A stretch of 64,000 bases of DNA from Actinoplanes missouriensis 431 (GCF_000284295.1 NC_017093.1:3472001-3536000), one strand, 5' to 3'. Counted from the first letter of the stretch, positions 32,984 through 43,116 are shown. Program-made: numbers and translations. The notes: generated from the sequence alone by a model not told the origin.

Positions 32984-33664
32984 GTGTTCGCGCGGTCGCT
33001 GGGGGAGCTTGAGCGGCGGGTGGTGGGCTGCCGGCTGTGCCCGCGGCTGGTCGCGCACCGGGAGCACGCGGCGGCGCATCCCCGGCCCGCCTTCGCCGGG
33101 CAGGACTACTGGGCGCGGCCGGTGCCCGGTTTCGGGGATCCCGGGGCGGGGGTCTACCTGCTCGGCCTGGCCACGTCCGCGCACGGCGGGAACCGGACCG
33201 GGCGGGCGTTCACCGGCAACGCCACCGCGGACTGGCTGGTCGCCGCGATGCACCGGGCCGGCCTGGCGAACCAGCCGACCTCGGAGCATCGGGATGACGG
33301 GCTGCGGCTGCACGGGGCGTGGATGGCGTCGGCGGTGCGGTGCGCGCCGCCGCACGACCGGCCGACGAGCGACGAGCGCCGTGCCTGCGCCCGCTATCTG
33401 GACGCGGAGCTGGAGCTGCTCACCGGCGTACGCGTGATCGTGTGTCTTGGTGCTCTGGCCTGGAACGCCGCCGCGGCCTGGGCCGGGCTGCGGCCCCGGC
33501 CACCGTTCGGTCACGGCCGTGAGCAGTCCGTGAGCTCGGGGCGGCTCCTGCTGGGGTGCTATCACCCCAGCCCGCAGAACACCCGGACCGGCCTGCTGAC
33601 CGAGCCCATGCTCGACGACGTGCTGCGCCGCGCCACCGCCCTCGCCGCCCTGCCGGCCTCTTGA
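32984..33664 (+). CDS. Type 5 uracil-DNA glycosylase (UDGb)
   Basis: 226 residues. Four iron-sulphur cysteines are visible: GCRLC near 15-19, VRCAPP and VIVCLG. GLATSAHGGNRTGRAFTGN matches the active-site motif of type 5 UDGs, which lacks a strongly polar catalytic residue, and LLGCYHPSPQNTRTG is the second motif. It removes uracil, hypoxanthine or related deaminated bases, important for GC-rich DNA. GTG or ATG start near 32984 after GGGT. Confidence 0.9.
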   Translation: MFARSLGELERRVVGCRLCPRLVAHREHAAAHPRPAFAGQDYWARPVPGFGDPGAGVYLLGLATSAHGGNRTGRAFTGNATADWLVAAMHRAGLANQPTSEHRDDGLRLHGAWMASAVRCAPPHDRPTSDERRACARYLDAELELLTGVRVIVCLGALAWNAAAAWAGLRPRPPFGHGREQSVSSGRLLLGCYHPSPQNTRTGLLTEPMLDDVLRRATALAALPAS

Positions 33665-33731
33665 CCCTCGACCTGGTCGAGGCCCCAGCCTGTGCGGGAC
33701 AGAGATCACCCGTACGACCGGAGGGACCACC

Positions 33732-34226
33732 GTGTCCGAAGCATCGACCGTCCACGAGGACACCGTCATGGCTGCCATCGGCGCGGCCGTCGAGCAGGGC
33801 CGGGCGGGAGACCGTGCCGAGGCGAGAGACTCCCTCACCAGGCTGTGGGAGAGCGTCGGCGAGAACGGTGACGCGCTGCACCGGTGCAGCATCGCGCACT
33901 ACCTCGCCGACCTGCAGGACACGGTGGCGGACGAGCTGGCGTGGGATCAGCGCGCCCTCGCCGCGGTGACCGATCTCGACGACGAGCGGGCCCGCCGGTT
34001 CGACGAATCCCTGCAGGTCCGGGCGTTCCTGCCGTCGCTGCATCTGAACCTGGCCGACGCGTACCGGCGTGCCGGGCGGCCCGACGAGGCCCGGCACCAC
34101 CTCGCGGCGGCGGCCGTGGGTCTGGATCTGCTTCCCGACGACGAATACGGATCCATGATCCGGACCGGCGTCACCAGGGTGTCCGAAGCGGTGGCCGCCG
34201 CATCCCAGGAACCGCTGAGTGCATGA
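33732..34226 (+). CDS. TPR-like hypothetical protein, 164 aa
   Basis: Entirely helical; QVRAFLPSLHLNLADAYRRAGRPDEARHHLAAA is a clear TPR-type helix pair. Starts at GTG 33732 after GGAGGGA. Similar short TPR proteins of actinobacteria are uncharacterised. It ends 8 bases before the DUF2071 gene, so the two are probably one transcript. Confidence 0.65.
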   Translation: MSEASTVHEDTVMAAIGAAVEQGRAGDRAEARDSLTRLWESVGENGDALHRCSIAHYLADLQDTVADELAWDQRALAAVTDLDDERARRFDESLQVRAFLPSLHLNLADAYRRAGRPDEARHHLAAAAVGLDLLPDDEYGSMIRTGVTRVSEAVAAASQEPLSA

Positions 34227-34233
34227 TGGGGGT

Positions 34234-34971
34234 GTGCGGATCGAGGATGTGACGGCGGAGACCGTGCGGCCGGTGCTCCGGTCGCTGCTGGTGCAGCGCT
34301 GGGTGGACCTGAGCTTCCTGCACTGGGCGGTCGACCCGGCGCTCGTCGCGCCGCTGCTGCCGGCCGGCACGGTCCCGGACACGCTCGACGGGGTGACCTA
34401 TGTCGGGCTGATCGGTTTCCGGATGGTCGGGCTCGGCTTCCTGCGCGGCCCCGGCGTGCCCTACCTGGGCACCTTCTGCGAGACGAATGTCCGGCTCTAC
34501 AGCGTCGACGGCCGGGGCCGGCGTGCCGTGGTGTTCCTGTCCCTGGACGCGGAACGGCTTCTGCCGGTGCTCACGGCACGGGCGACGCTGCGCCTGCCGT
34601 ACATGTGGTCGCGGATGCGCCTGACCCGCCGCGGTGACGTGCTGGACTACACGAGCCGGCGCCGCTGGCCGGCGAGACCGGAGGCCGTCAACCGGATGAC
34701 GGTCCGGGTCGGCGCGCCGATCGCGGAGCCCACCGCGCTGGAGCACTTCGTCACGGCCCGCTGGGGTCTGCACACCCGCGCCTGGGGCCGGTCGCTGCAC
34801 CTGCCGAACGAGCATCCGCGCTGGCCGCTGCACCGCGCCGAGCTGCTCACCCTGGACGACACCCTGATCACCGCGGCGGGCCTGCCGGCGCCGGCAGGCC
34901 CGCCGGACAGCGTCCTGTACTCACCGGGTGTCCCGGTCACCTTCGGCGCACCCGACGTGCTGCGCCCCTGA
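34234..34971 (+). CDS. DUF2071 / YqjF-like protein
   Basis: 245 residues. LVQRWVDLSFLHWAVDPALVAPLLPAGTVPDTLDGVTYVGLIGFRMVGLG is the family's start, and FCETNVRLYSVDGRGRRAVVFLSLDA its centre. Bacillus YqjF is thought to be involved in acetoacetate-like metabolism; biochemical role uncertain. I chose the GTG at 34234 (preceded by GGGG) over an in-frame GTG at 34219 that overlaps the upstream gene. Confidence 0.8.
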   Translation: MRIEDVTAETVRPVLRSLLVQRWVDLSFLHWAVDPALVAPLLPAGTVPDTLDGVTYVGLIGFRMVGLGFLRGPGVPYLGTFCETNVRLYSVDGRGRRAVVFLSLDAERLLPVLTARATLRLPYMWSRMRLTRRGDVLDYTSRRRWPARPEAVNRMTVRVGAPIAEPTALEHFVTARWGLHTRAWGRSLHLPNEHPRWPLHRAELLTLDDTLITAAGLPAPAGPPDSVLYSPGVPVTFGAPDVLRP

Positions 34972-35021
34972 CCACCGCTCTGGGCAGTTTCGGTCATCCG
35001 GGGAAGTGGTACATATGCCGC

Positions 35022-36521
35022 ATGCTTGATCATTCCAAGGCCCCGCTGCTGGACGCCCTCGCCGACTACCACCGGCAGGACCGGTACGGGTTCACGCCTC
35101 CGGGGCACCGCCAGGGGCGTGGCGCGGATCCCCGGGCCCGGGCCGTGCTGGGGGAGCAGACGTACCGGTCGGACGTGCTGGCCGCCAGCGGCCTCGACGA
35201 CCGGGCGTCGTCGCACGGGTACCTCGCCGAGGCGGAGCGGCTGATGGCCGACGCGGTCGGCTCGGACCAGGCGTTCTTCTCCACCGCGGGCAGCTCGCTG
35301 TCGGTCAAGGCGGCGATGCTCGCGGTTGCCGGGGACCGCGGTGAGCTCCTGATCGGCCGGGACGCGCACAAGTCCGTGGTCGCCGGGCTGGTCTTCACCG
35401 GGGTGGAGCCGCGCTGGGTCGACGTGCGCTACGACGACGAGCTGCGCCTGGCCCACCCGCCGTCGCCGGAGCAACTGGAGCAGGCGTGGCAGCGGCACCC
35501 GACCGCGGCCGGCGCGCTGATCGTCAGCCCCACCCCGTACGGGACGTGCGCCGACATCGCCGCGCTCGCCGACATCTGCCACCGGCGCGGGAAGCCGCTG
35601 ATCGTCGACGAGGCGTGGGGCGCCCACCTGCCGTTCCACGAAGACCTGCCGACCTGGGCGATGGACGCCGGGGCGGACATCTGCGTGGTCAGCGTGCACA
35701 AGATGGGCGCCGGTTTCGAGCAGGGTTCGGTGCTGCACTCGCAGGGCGACCTGGTCGACCCGGCGCACCTGGCCGCCTGCGCCGATCTGCTGATGACCAC
35801 CAGCCCCAACGTGATCGTCTACGCGGCCCTCGACGGCTGGCGGCGGCAGATGGTCCAGGACGGTCACCGGCTGCTGTCGGACGCGATAGCGCTGTCCCGC
35901 GGGCTGCGGGCGGACATCGCCGGGCTGCCCGGCCTGCGGGTGCTCGAGGACCGGCTGATCGCGGTCGAGGCCAGCCACGACCTGGACCCGCTGCAGATCC
36001 TCGTCGACGTCGGTGAGCTGGGCGTCAACGGTTACCAGGCCGCCGACTGGCTCCGCGAGCACCGGCGCATCGACGTGGGCATGTCCGACCATCGCCGGAT
36101 CCTCGCCACCATGTCGATGGCCGACGACGCCGGCACCGCCGCCCGGCTGATCGAGGGGCTGCGCGGCCTGGTCACGGCCGCGCCCGGGCTGCCGGCGGCG
36201 TCCACCGTGGAGCTTCCGCCGCCGGCCCAGTTCGACCAGGAGCCGGTGATCTCCCCGCGCGAGGCGTTCTTCGGCCGCACCGAGACCGTCAAGGTGGACG
36301 AGGCGGCCGGGCGGATCTGCGCCGAGCAGATCACCCCGTACCCACCGGGAATTCCCGCTCTTCTCCCCGGCGAGCGGATCACCGAGGAGATGCTGGACTA
36401 CCTGCGGTCCGGGCTCGCCGCCGGCATGGTCCTTCCGGACCCCACCGACAAGACCTTGGAGACGGTACGGGTCGTCAGCGAGCTCAGTCCGTCGGATGCG
36501 CGCCGATCTCCGTCTCGCTGA
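35022..36521 (+). CDS. Orn/Lys/Arg decarboxylase-type PLP enzyme
   Basis: 499 residues. The fold type I core shows the PLP Lys in [14 protein letters not shown] (K227), with the Asp in [10 protein letters not shown] (about 196) and a C-terminal Orn/DAP/Arg decarboxylase domain ending [22 protein letters not shown] near 113 is also typical. It would convert lysine, ornithine or arginine to a diamine; the substrate cannot be told from sequence. It ends 38 bases inside the convergent amino-acid ABC transporter gene, whose cargo may be related. Confidence 0.9.
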   Translation: MLDHSKAPLLDALADYHRQDRYGFTPPGHRQGRGADPRARAVLGEQTYRSDVLAASGLDDRASSHGYLAEAERLMADAVGSDQAFFSTAGSSLSVKAAMLAVAGDRGELLIGRDAHKSVVAGLVFTGVEPRWVDVRYDDELRLAHPPSPEQLEQAWQRHPTAAGALIVSPTPYGTCADIAALADICHRRGKPLIVDEAWGAHLPFHEDLPTWAMDAGADICVVSVHKMGAGFEQGSVLHSQGDLVDPAHLAACADLLMTTSPNVIVYAALDGWRRQMVQDGHRLLSDAIALSRGLRADIAGLPGLRVLEDRLIAVEASHDLDPLQILVDVGELGVNGYQAADWLREHRRIDVGMSDHRRILATMSMADDAGTAARLIEGLRGLVTAAPGLPAASTVELPPPAQFDQEPVISPREAFFGRTETVKVDEAAGRICAEQITPYPPGIPALLPGERITEEMLDYLRSGLAAGMVLPDPTDKTLETVRVVSELSPSDARRSPSR

Positions 36522-37269
36522 CCCGGTTCGGTTCCAGGACGCGGTGCAGGAATTCCCTGGTCCGCGCCTCGCGGGGCTGGCCGAAAACCTCCGCCGGCCG
36601 GCCCTGCTCGACGATCAGGCCACCGTCCATGAAGACCACCCGGGAGGCGACCTCGCGGGCGAACGCCATCTCGTGCGTGACCACCAGCATGGTCATGCCC
36701 TCGGCGGCCAGCCCCCGCATCACCGCGAGCACCTCGCCGACCAGCTCCGGATCGAGCGCGCTGGTCGGCTCGTCGAAGAGCATCAGCTGCGGGTCCATCG
36801 CCAGCGCACGGGCGATCGCCGCGCGCTGCTGCTGCCCCCCGGACAACTGCGCGGGGTACGCGTCAGCCTTGTCCACCAGCCCGACCCGTTCCAGATTCGT
36901 GGTGGCGATCCGATCCGCCTCGGCCCGGCTGCGCTTGAGCACCCGGCGCTGGGCGATCGTCACGTTCTCCCGGACGGTCAGGTGCCCGAACAGGTTGAAC
37001 TGCTGGAAGACCATGCCGATGCCCCGGCGTACGGCGTCGATGTCGCAGTCCGGGTCGGTGACCTCGACGCCGGCCACCCGGATCGACCCGGAGGTCGGCT
37101 CCTCCAGCAGGTTCACGCAGCGCAGCAGCGTGGACTTGCCGGAGCCGGACGGGCCGATCACGCAGACCACCTCGCCCGGCTCCACCGACAGGTCGATGCC
37201 GCGCAGCACCTCCAGGCTGCCGAACGACTTGTGCAACCGGCCGATCTCGATCGTGGACATGCCTGTCAC
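36484..37269 (-). CDS. Polar amino-acid ABC transporter ATPase (GlnQ-like)
   Basis: 261 residues. Walker [27 protein letters not shown], signature [16 protein letters not shown], Walker [16 protein letters not shown] and [15 protein letters not shown] are all typical of HisP/GlnQ proteins. Start at 37269 or three codons later (37260). It overlaps the permease gene by 4 bases. Third gene of the transporter operon, which runs from the binding protein. Confidence 0.93.
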   Translation of the reverse strand: MTGMSTIEIGRLHKSFGSLEVLRGIDLSVEPGEVVCVIGPSGSGKSTLLRCVNLLEEPTSGSIRVAGVEVTDPDCDIDAVRRGIGMVFQQFNLFGHLTVRENVTIAQRRVLKRSRAEADRIATTNLERVGLVDKADAYPAQLSGGQQQRAAIARALAMDPQLMLFDEPTSALDPELVGEVLAVMRGLAAEGMTMLVVTHEMAFAREVASRVVFMDGGLIVEQGRPAEVFGQPREARTREFLHRVLEPNRVSETEIGAHPTD

Positions 37270-38081
37270 CTCTCCCTCGCGGCGCGGCGCTCCAGCGCGC
37301 GGACCACCTGCGACAGCGGCAGCGTGATCAGCAGGTAGAGCAGTCCGGCCACGACCAGGGGCGTCGGGTTGACCCGGGTGTTGAGTGTGTCACCGGCGAA
37401 CTTGGTCAGCTCGATCGTCGCCGGGGTGACGCCGAGGACGTACACCAGGGAAGTGTCCTTCGTCAGCAGGATGATCTCGTTCGTCAGCGGGGGGATCACG
37501 ATGCGGAACGCCTGCGGGAGCACAATCGAGACCATCGCGCGGGTGTGCGACATGCCGAGCGTCCGCGCCGCCTCCAGCTGGCCTTTCGGCACCGCCTGGA
37601 TGCCGGCCCGGATCGTCTCCGCCATGTAGGCGGCGGCGGTCAGCCCGAGCCCCACCGTGACCGAGCCGTAGACGCCGCCGGGGATCTCCCGGTCCGGGAA
37701 GGCCAGCGGCACGCCGTACCCGACCATGAAGAGCACCAGCAGAGCCGGCAGACCCCGGAACAGTTCGATGTACGCGGTGGCGGCCCACCGGTACGGCAGG
37801 ATCGATGACAGCCGCATGAGCGCGAGGATCAGCCCGACCGTGAGGCCGAACACGAACGCCAGCAGCGTGTAGATGATCGTGTTGCGCAGCGCGACGGTGA
37901 TCGCCTCGGGGAACATGCCGCGCGCGATGTCCCCGCGGAAAAAGGCGTCGGACAGCCGGCCCCAGTCCGCGGAGGCGACCACCGCGACGATGACCAGCAC
38001 GAAGACGACGTAGCCGGCGACGCGGACGATCCGCTGCCGCCGGCGGCGACTGAGTTTCATTGTCGTCGGGCTCAGCTTCAT
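37266..38081 (-). CDS. Polar amino-acid ABC transporter permease
   Basis: 271 residues with five to six helices, the HAAAE-type family. [78 protein letters not shown] is the EAA loop region. The start region is tandemly duplicated ([11 protein letters not shown]), so the start is either 38081 or 38060. Fits His/Glu/Gln/opine transport. Confidence 0.9.
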   Translation of the reverse strand: MKLSPTTMKLSRRRRQRIVRVAGYVVFVLVIVAVVASADWGRLSDAFFRGDIARGMFPEAITVALRNTIIYTLLAFVFGLTVGLILALMRLSSILPYRWAATAYIELFRGLPALLVLFMVGYGVPLAFPDREIPGGVYGSVTVGLGLTAAAYMAETIRAGIQAVPKGQLEAARTLGMSHTRAMVSIVLPQAFRIVIPPLTNEIILLTKDTSLVYVLGVTPATIELTKFAGDTLNTRVNPTPLVVAGLLYLLITLPLSQVVRALERRAARER

Positions 38082-38098
38082 TTGTCGTCGGGCTCAGC
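38056..38098. repeat. 21/22-bp tandem duplication at a gene junction
   Basis: The sequence TTCATTGTCGTCGGGCTCAGC appears twice in a row (38056-38076, and 38077-38098 with one extra T). It carries the binding-protein stop codon in one copy and duplicates the permease start (two ATG-AAG starts). Confidence 0.7.
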
Positions 38099-38918
38099 TG
38101 GCCGGCTTCTCACCGATCCACTCGGCATAGAGCTTGTCGTACGTCCCGTCCGTGCGGGCCGCCGCGATCGCCGCGTTCACCTCGGCGAGCAGCTTCGCGT
38201 TGCCCTTCTTCACGGCGAACCCGTACTGCTCGCCGGTGTCGAAACCGGTCGCGACCTCGACCTTGCCGGGGTTCGCCTTGATGTACTCGTTCCAGACCGG
38301 CAGGTCGTTGACGGCCGCCTCGACCTGATTCGTCACGAGCGCCTGCTGCAGAGCGGCGAGATCACGGTACGAGACCACCTCGATCTTCAGGCCCTTCTCC
38401 TTGACCTGCGCGTTGATGTACTCCTCGCCGGTGGTGCCGCCCTGCACGCCGAGGCGCTTGCCGACCAGCTCGTCGAGGGTCGCGACCTTCTTGCCGGTGA
38501 CCACGGCGAGCGCCTGGGTGGCGTCGAAGTACGGCTCGGAGAAGTCGAGCACCTGCTTGCGCTCATCGGTGATCGTCATGCCGGCCGCCGCCACGTCACA
38601 CTTGCCGGAATTCAGGTCGGCGCCGGATTTGATCCCCTCGAACGGGGTGTCCACGATCTCCTGGGTCACGTTCAGCTTCGCGGCGACCAGGTCGATCAGC
38701 GCCACGTCGAAGCCCACCACCTTGCCGGAGTCGTCCTTCGACTGGAACGGCGCGTACGGCAGGTGGGTGCACGTGGTGAGCGCGCCGGCCTTGATCAGGG
38801 GCACGCCGCTGTCGCTGGTGCCGCCGGTGTCCTCCTTGGCGCATCCGGCGGCGCCGACCGCCAGCAGCACGGCAGCCGCCAGGGTCGTCGCCGTCCGGGC
38901 ATGGTGCAGCTTGGTCAT
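38094..38918 (-). CDS. Amino-acid ABC transporter substrate-binding lipoprotein
   Basis: 274 residues. A lipoprotein signal (about 1-26, GAAGC lipobox) is followed by a family 3 solute-binding protein: FEGIKSGADLNSGKCDVAAAGMTITDERKQVLDFSEPYFDATQALAV. GVQGGTTGEEYINAQ is the ligand-loop region. First gene of the transporter operon. Confidence 0.92.
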   Translation of the reverse strand: MTKLHHARTATTLAAAVLLAVGAAGCAKEDTGGTSDSGVPLIKAGALTTCTHLPYAPFQSKDDSGKVVGFDVALIDLVAAKLNVTQEIVDTPFEGIKSGADLNSGKCDVAAAGMTITDERKQVLDFSEPYFDATQALAVVTGKKVATLDELVGKRLGVQGGTTGEEYINAQVKEKGLKIEVVSYRDLAALQQALVTNQVEAAVNDLPVWNEYIKANPGKVEVATGFDTGEQYGFAVKKGNAKLLAEVNAAIAAARTDGTYDKLYAEWIGEKPAS

Positions 38919-39023
38919 GATGCTCTCCCCGGTTCCCGACTCGTGGTCGCATTTCGGTCAACACAGCTTAAGTCATGTTGATCGATTTCCGATCACTGCG
39001 GTAGGTGAAGTATGCCGGGGGTG

Positions 39024-40058
39024 TCAGGGGAGTGAGCGGAGGAACTGGTCGGGGCCCTGGAGGAGGGGGCAGCTCACCGCAGAGTGGCAGGACTCCCAGA
39101 GGGAGGCGTGGGCGGAGCCGAGGGGGTGCTGGACGGCGATCTGCTCGCCGTCGTAGACGACGACGAAGCCGGAAGATGGGTCGCCGATCGTGAACGGGCG
39201 GTTGGTGGGTTGCTGGGGCCGGTGGGGGATGGGGCGGGTGTTGTTGATGACCGCCGGCCGGGTCGTGGATGGGTTGTTGTTCGCCGGCTTGATGTTGACG
39301 GGCCTCGTGTTGACCGGTTTGACATTGACTGGCTTGGCCTTGACTGGCTTGGCCTTGACTGGTTTGGGCTTGACGGGCTTGGGCTTGATGTTGATTTGCT
39401 TGATGTTGACTGGCTGGGGTTTCGTGTTGACCGGCTTGACGTTGACCGGCTTCGGCTTGACGGGATCAACGTTGCCTTGCGTCGTGTTGACTGGCTTGGG
39501 TTTCGTGTTGACCGGCTCAACATTGACCGGCCGGGGCTTGACCGGCTCGGGCTTGACCGGCTCAGCCTTGACCGGCTCAACGTTGCCTTGCGTCGAGTTG
39601 ACCGCATCACCCGCAGCGGACTGTGCCGGATACGGCTGCGTCCCGGTGGGCCGCGTGTCGACGGCTCCACTGGCGTCCGCCGGCGACGACTGATCCACGG
39701 CAGGCGACTGCCCGGCAGCGGACGGCTGCCCGACGCCCGGCACTTGACCCACACCGGGCGTCTGATCCCCACCGGGCATCTGGCTGGCGGACGGCCCCAC
39801 CACCCCGGGCTGACCACTCGGCGACGCCGACCCCGGCGGCGCCGGCTCACCACTGACACCCGCGGACGGCCCGACCGATCCACCCGCACCCGGATCAGCC
39901 GGCACCGCCGACCCCTGCGGCCCGAGAATCCGCAGCACGTAGGCATCCGCGTCAGCGTCAGCACTGGGGCCGGGCTCGGGACCGTCAGCCAGTGCCAGCA
40001 GCGACGGCGGCAGTGCCGTGACGACGGTGATCCCCGCGACGGCGACGATCCTGCGCAT
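39024..40058 (-). CDS. Exported PVN/PVK-repeat protein
   Basis: 344 residues. Signal peptide (about 1-24), a Gly/Pro/Ser linker (about 45-150), then more than 30 tandem xPV(N/K) or xPx units (about 150-275), then a globular end (DPSSGFVVVYDGEQIAVQHPLGSAHASLWESCHSAVSCPLL, two Cys). The repeats look like wall- or polymer-spanning spacers as in surface proteins; GTTGAC/CTTGAC repeats encode them. GAGGAGG lies 8 bases before the ATG. No domain is recognised. A repeat-bearing exported protein of similar layout sits at 53375-54893. Confidence 0.65.
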   Translation of the reverse strand: MRRIVAVAGITVVTALPPSLLALADGPEPGPSADADADAYVLRILGPQGSAVPADPGAGGSVGPSAGVSGEPAPPGSASPSGQPGVVGPSASQMPGGDQTPGVGQVPGVGQPSAAGQSPAVDQSSPADASGAVDTRPTGTQPYPAQSAAGDAVNSTQGNVEPVKAEPVKPEPVKPRPVNVEPVNTKPKPVNTTQGNVDPVKPKPVNVKPVNTKPQPVNIKQINIKPKPVKPKPVKAKPVKAKPVNVKPVNTRPVNIKPANNNPSTTRPAVINNTRPIPHRPQQPTNRPFTIGDPSSGFVVVYDGEQIAVQHPLGSAHASLWESCHSAVSCPLLQGPDQFLRSLP

Positions 40059-40210
40059 CCGGTCGACCTCCTCAAGCTAGGGACGAATCCCTCCGAGGCT
40101 AACGCCGTAACCGACATAACGGTCATAACTCGCATTACTCCCGCGCGCCGTCACCCCTCCCCGGCGCTGTGTGCGTGGCCGCGTTCATTCAGCTCCGTAC
40201 ACTCGATCGG

Positions 40211-40678
40211 GTGAGCATCGGCAAGGGCGACATCGCGCCCGACTTCGAACTTCCCGACCAGGACGGCACCCCGCGACGACTGACCGACCTCCTGGCCGAC
40301 GGCCCCGTCGTCCTCTTCTTCTACCCCGGCGCGATGACGAAAGGGTGCACCGCCGAGGCGTGCCACTTCCGTGACCTCGCCGCGGAGTACCAGGCGGCCG
40401 GCGTGCAGCGGGTCGGCATCAGCAAGGACCCGGTGGAGAAGCAGAAGCGTTTCGCGGACGCCTACACCTTCGACTATCCGCTGCTGTCCGATCCGGATTC
40501 CGAAACCATCGCGGCGTACGGGGTGAAGCGCAAGCTCAGCCTCGGCCCGCTGAGCACGAAGCGGATGACGTTCGTGATCGGCGCGGACCGCACGATCCTG
40601 GGCGTGATCCACAGCGAGCTGGACATGAACCAGCACGCCGCCCAGGCGCTGACCGTGGCGGCCGCCGCCACGGCCTGA
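40211..40678 (+). CDS. Bcp/PrxQ-type peroxiredoxin
   Basis: 155 residues from GTG 40211. VVLFFYPGAMTKGCTAEACHFRDLAAEYQAAG contains the peroxidatic Cys (GCTAEAC, with a second Cys five residues on as resolving Cys, the PrxQ pattern). IAPDFELPDQDG is the standard start. It reduces hydroperoxides using thioredoxin. The frame extends further upstream, but family length and GTG context favour this start. Confidence 0.88.
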   Translation: MSIGKGDIAPDFELPDQDGTPRRLTDLLADGPVVLFFYPGAMTKGCTAEACHFRDLAAEYQAAGVQRVGISKDPVEKQKRFADAYTFDYPLLSDPDSETIAAYGVKRKLSLGPLSTKRMTFVIGADRTILGVIHSELDMNQHAAQALTVAAAATA

Positions 40679-40682
40679 CGTT

Positions 40683-40704
40683 GGGCTTTAGGGCGAAAAG
40701 CCCG
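40683..40704 (+). terminator. Hairpin after the peroxiredoxin gene
   Basis: GGGCTT and AAGCCC pair around TAGGGCGAA-type loop sequence just after the stop codon at 40678. It is weak as a terminator (no U-run) and may instead be part of the downstream control region. Confidence 0.3.
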
Positions 40705-40737
40705 ATATAAGGCCTGATATTTCCTACTGTGATGGGC

Positions 40738-43074
40738 ATGGTCAGGTCCATCCCGCGGCGGTGCGGCGCCGGGTTGCTGTCTCTCGTCGTCATGGGCCTG
40801 GTGGCCGTCGTCTGCCCGGCGCCCGCCGCGGCGGTCGTCGTCGATGGCGACATCTCGGATGTCGCCATCTATCACCGTGCGTCCAACGGGCTGACCACGC
40901 GCGTCTCCCCGGACGGATCGTCCGCCGTCATCGGCAACGTCGCGGCGGGCCTGGACGGCAGCGCCGGTATCGCGGTCGACGACGACGGCACCGTCTACGT
41001 GACGAACCAGTACACCAGCAAGATCTACAAGATTCCGCCGGGCGGCGTCGCCACCCAGGTGCCGTTCACCACGCCTCTGTCGAGTCCCACCGACGTCGCC
41101 GTGGACGGTTCCGGCGCGCTGTACACGACCACCGCCTCCTTCGGCGGAGTGGTGCGGCGGGCGGCGGGCGGCGCGGAGACCTCCTTCGACTTCACCGGCA
41201 CCTGGTCGACCGGCGCCATGGTCGTCGACGACCAGGGCAGCATGTACATGCTGGACAGCATGCAGGACCTGCTCGTGAAGCAGGACGCCCAGGGCAACCA
41301 GACCACCGTCGCCCAGTACCCGGACATCATCGGCAGCGGCTCACTGGCGATCGACGCCCAGAGACGGCTCTACGTGGGGTCCAGCTCGGGCACCCTCTAC
41401 CGGATCACCCAGGGCTCCGGCACGGTGGAGACGATCACGGCGGCCGCGGGCGGTGTCGCCGATGTCGCGGTGGCGGCGAACGGCGACATCTTCGTGTCCC
41501 GATTCACCGGTGAGGTGGTACGGGTGCTCGAGGACGGCACCGTGCTCCCCGCTCTCGCCCAGATCACCCAGCTGAACGGCCTGGCGGTCCGGACGGTCCC
41601 GGACGCGCCGGGCAACGTGACGGCCACCCCGGGTGTCGCGTCGGCCGACGTCAGCTGGGACGCCGCCGCGACCAACGGCGGCGGTCCGGTCGTGCGCTAC
41701 GCGGTCGTCTCCGACCCCGACGGCCGTACCTGTGTCCCGGCCAACCCGGCGGACACCGGATGCACGGTCACCGGCCTGACGAACGGCCAGGCGTACACCT
41801 TCCGGGTGCGGGCGTCGAACACCGTGGCCGCGGTGGGGGAGTCCCTGCTCAGCACCGCCTCCGACGTGGTCACGCCGGGCCTGCCGGCCGCGCCCACGGC
41901 GTTGCAGGCGACGCCGGGCGACGAGTCGGCGGTGATCTCCTTCCAGCCCGGGAACCCGGGCGGGGATCCGAACCAGAGCTTCGAGACGTCCACCGACCAG
42001 TGGCAGAGCTGGCAGCCGCTCACCACGGCGTCCGGCGCCGGTGGAACGCTGACCGGCACGGTGACGAACCTGCTCAACGACGTGCCGACCGAGATCCGCC
42101 TGCGGGGCCGCAACACGTTCGGTGCCGGGCCGGACGCCGACACCACGGTCGTCGCGGTCGCGCCGGCGCCTTCGGCGTCACCGTCGGCCTCCTCCTCGCC
42201 GGCCCCGTCGCCGTCGCGCTCGGCCTCCGCCTCGCCCACCGTCCGGCCGCCGGCGCCGGCACCCTCCACGGTCCCGCCGGCCTCGCCGTCGCCCGCCTCG
42301 CCGTCGCCCAGCCCCACGGCCCCGCCCGCCTCGCCGTCGCCCAGCCCCACGGCCACGCCGGCGCCGACCACGACCGCGCCGACGCCGGCCGTGCCCAACC
42401 CGCCGACCGGGGTCACCGTGCTCGCCGGCACGTCGTCGCTGCAGGTCTCCTGGCAGGAGCCGGAGCCCAACGGTGTGCGGATCACCGGCTACCGTGCGAT
42501 CGCCGAGCCCGGCCCGGCCGTCTGCGTCACCACCGGAGCCACCAGTTGCCTGCTCGGTGCCACGGCTGGTGTGTCCTATCGGGTACGGGTCGTGGCGCTC
42601 TCCGCGAAGGGCCTCTCCGCGCCGTCGGCGTACTCCAGCGCCGCGACGCCGAGTGCCCCACCGGTGGCCACGACGCCGCCGGACACCGAGGTGCCGCTCG
42701 CCACCGATCAGGGCCGCATCTCCGCCGCGTCACCCGGCGAGAGCCTGACCCTGGTCGGTACGGGCTACGCCGCGTTCTCGACCGTGACCCTCACCCTCTA
42801 CTCCGATCCGATCGTGCTGGCGAAGACCACGACCGATCCCCAGGGGACGTTCCGGCAGACCGTGACCGTGCCCGACGACCTGGCCCACGGGTCGCACGCG
42901 TTCACCGCGACCGGGGTGGACAAGAGCGGTGAGCCCCGCACGATGCGCATGGACGTGACGGTCCGCCCCGAGCCGAGCACCCTGCCTGTCACGGGCACCA
43001 GCGTCCTCTGGATGCTCGTCGCCGGGCTGAGCCTCACCACGGCCGGCGCGGGTCTGCGCAGCGTGCGGCCCTGA
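40738..43074 (+). CDS. LPVTG-anchored surface protein: beta-propeller, FnIII domains, linker
   Basis: 778 residues. Signal peptide (about 1-32, ending APAAA); a six-bladed NHL-like propeller (about 40-280, repeats of AVDDDGTVYVTN / AVDGSGALYTT); two fibronectin type III domains (about 285-380 and 390-470, then another around 555-640); a Pro/Ser-rich linker (about 485-545); and a wall-sorting signal STLPVTGTSVLWMLVAGLSL with a charged tail (GLRSVRP). TACTGT (40725-40730) fits a leaderless start at ATG 40738. It would be sortase-linked to peptidoglycan; its partner is unknown. Confidence 0.85.
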   Translation: MVRSIPRRCGAGLLSLVVMGLVAVVCPAPAAAVVVDGDISDVAIYHRASNGLTTRVSPDGSSAVIGNVAAGLDGSAGIAVDDDGTVYVTNQYTSKIYKIPPGGVATQVPFTTPLSSPTDVAVDGSGALYTTTASFGGVVRRAAGGAETSFDFTGTWSTGAMVVDDQGSMYMLDSMQDLLVKQDAQGNQTTVAQYPDIIGSGSLAIDAQRRLYVGSSSGTLYRITQGSGTVETITAAAGGVADVAVAANGDIFVSRFTGEVVRVLEDGTVLPALAQITQLNGLAVRTVPDAPGNVTATPGVASADVSWDAAATNGGGPVVRYAVVSDPDGRTCVPANPADTGCTVTGLTNGQAYTFRVRASNTVAAVGESLLSTASDVVTPGLPAAPTALQATPGDESAVISFQPGNPGGDPNQSFETSTDQWQSWQPLTTASGAGGTLTGTVTNLLNDVPTEIRLRGRNTFGAGPDADTTVVAVAPAPSASPSASSSPAPSPSRSASASPTVRPPAPAPSTVPPASPSPASPSPSPTAPPASPSPSPTATPAPTTTAPTPAVPNPPTGVTVLAGTSSLQVSWQEPEPNGVRITGYRAIAEPGPAVCVTTGATSCLLGATAGVSYRVRVVALSAKGLSAPSAYSSAATPSAPPVATTPPDTEVPLATDQGRISAASPGESLTLVGTGYAAFSTVTLTLYSDPIVLAKTTTDPQGTFRQTVTVPDDLAHGSHAFTATGVDKSGEPRTMRMDVTVRPEPSTLPVTGTSVLWMLVAGLSLTTAGAGLRSVRP

Positions 43075-43080
43075 CCCGGC

Positions 43081-43116
43081 CGTCGCTGCGGCCGTCAGCC
43101 AGCTGCCGCAGCGACG
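43081..43116. terminator. Convergent-gene hairpin
   Basis: CGTCGCTGCGGC and GCCGCAGCGACG form a 12-bp stem with a 12-nt loop immediately after the surface-protein stop (43074), overlapping the last codons of the convergent gene at 43095. Confidence 0.5.
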
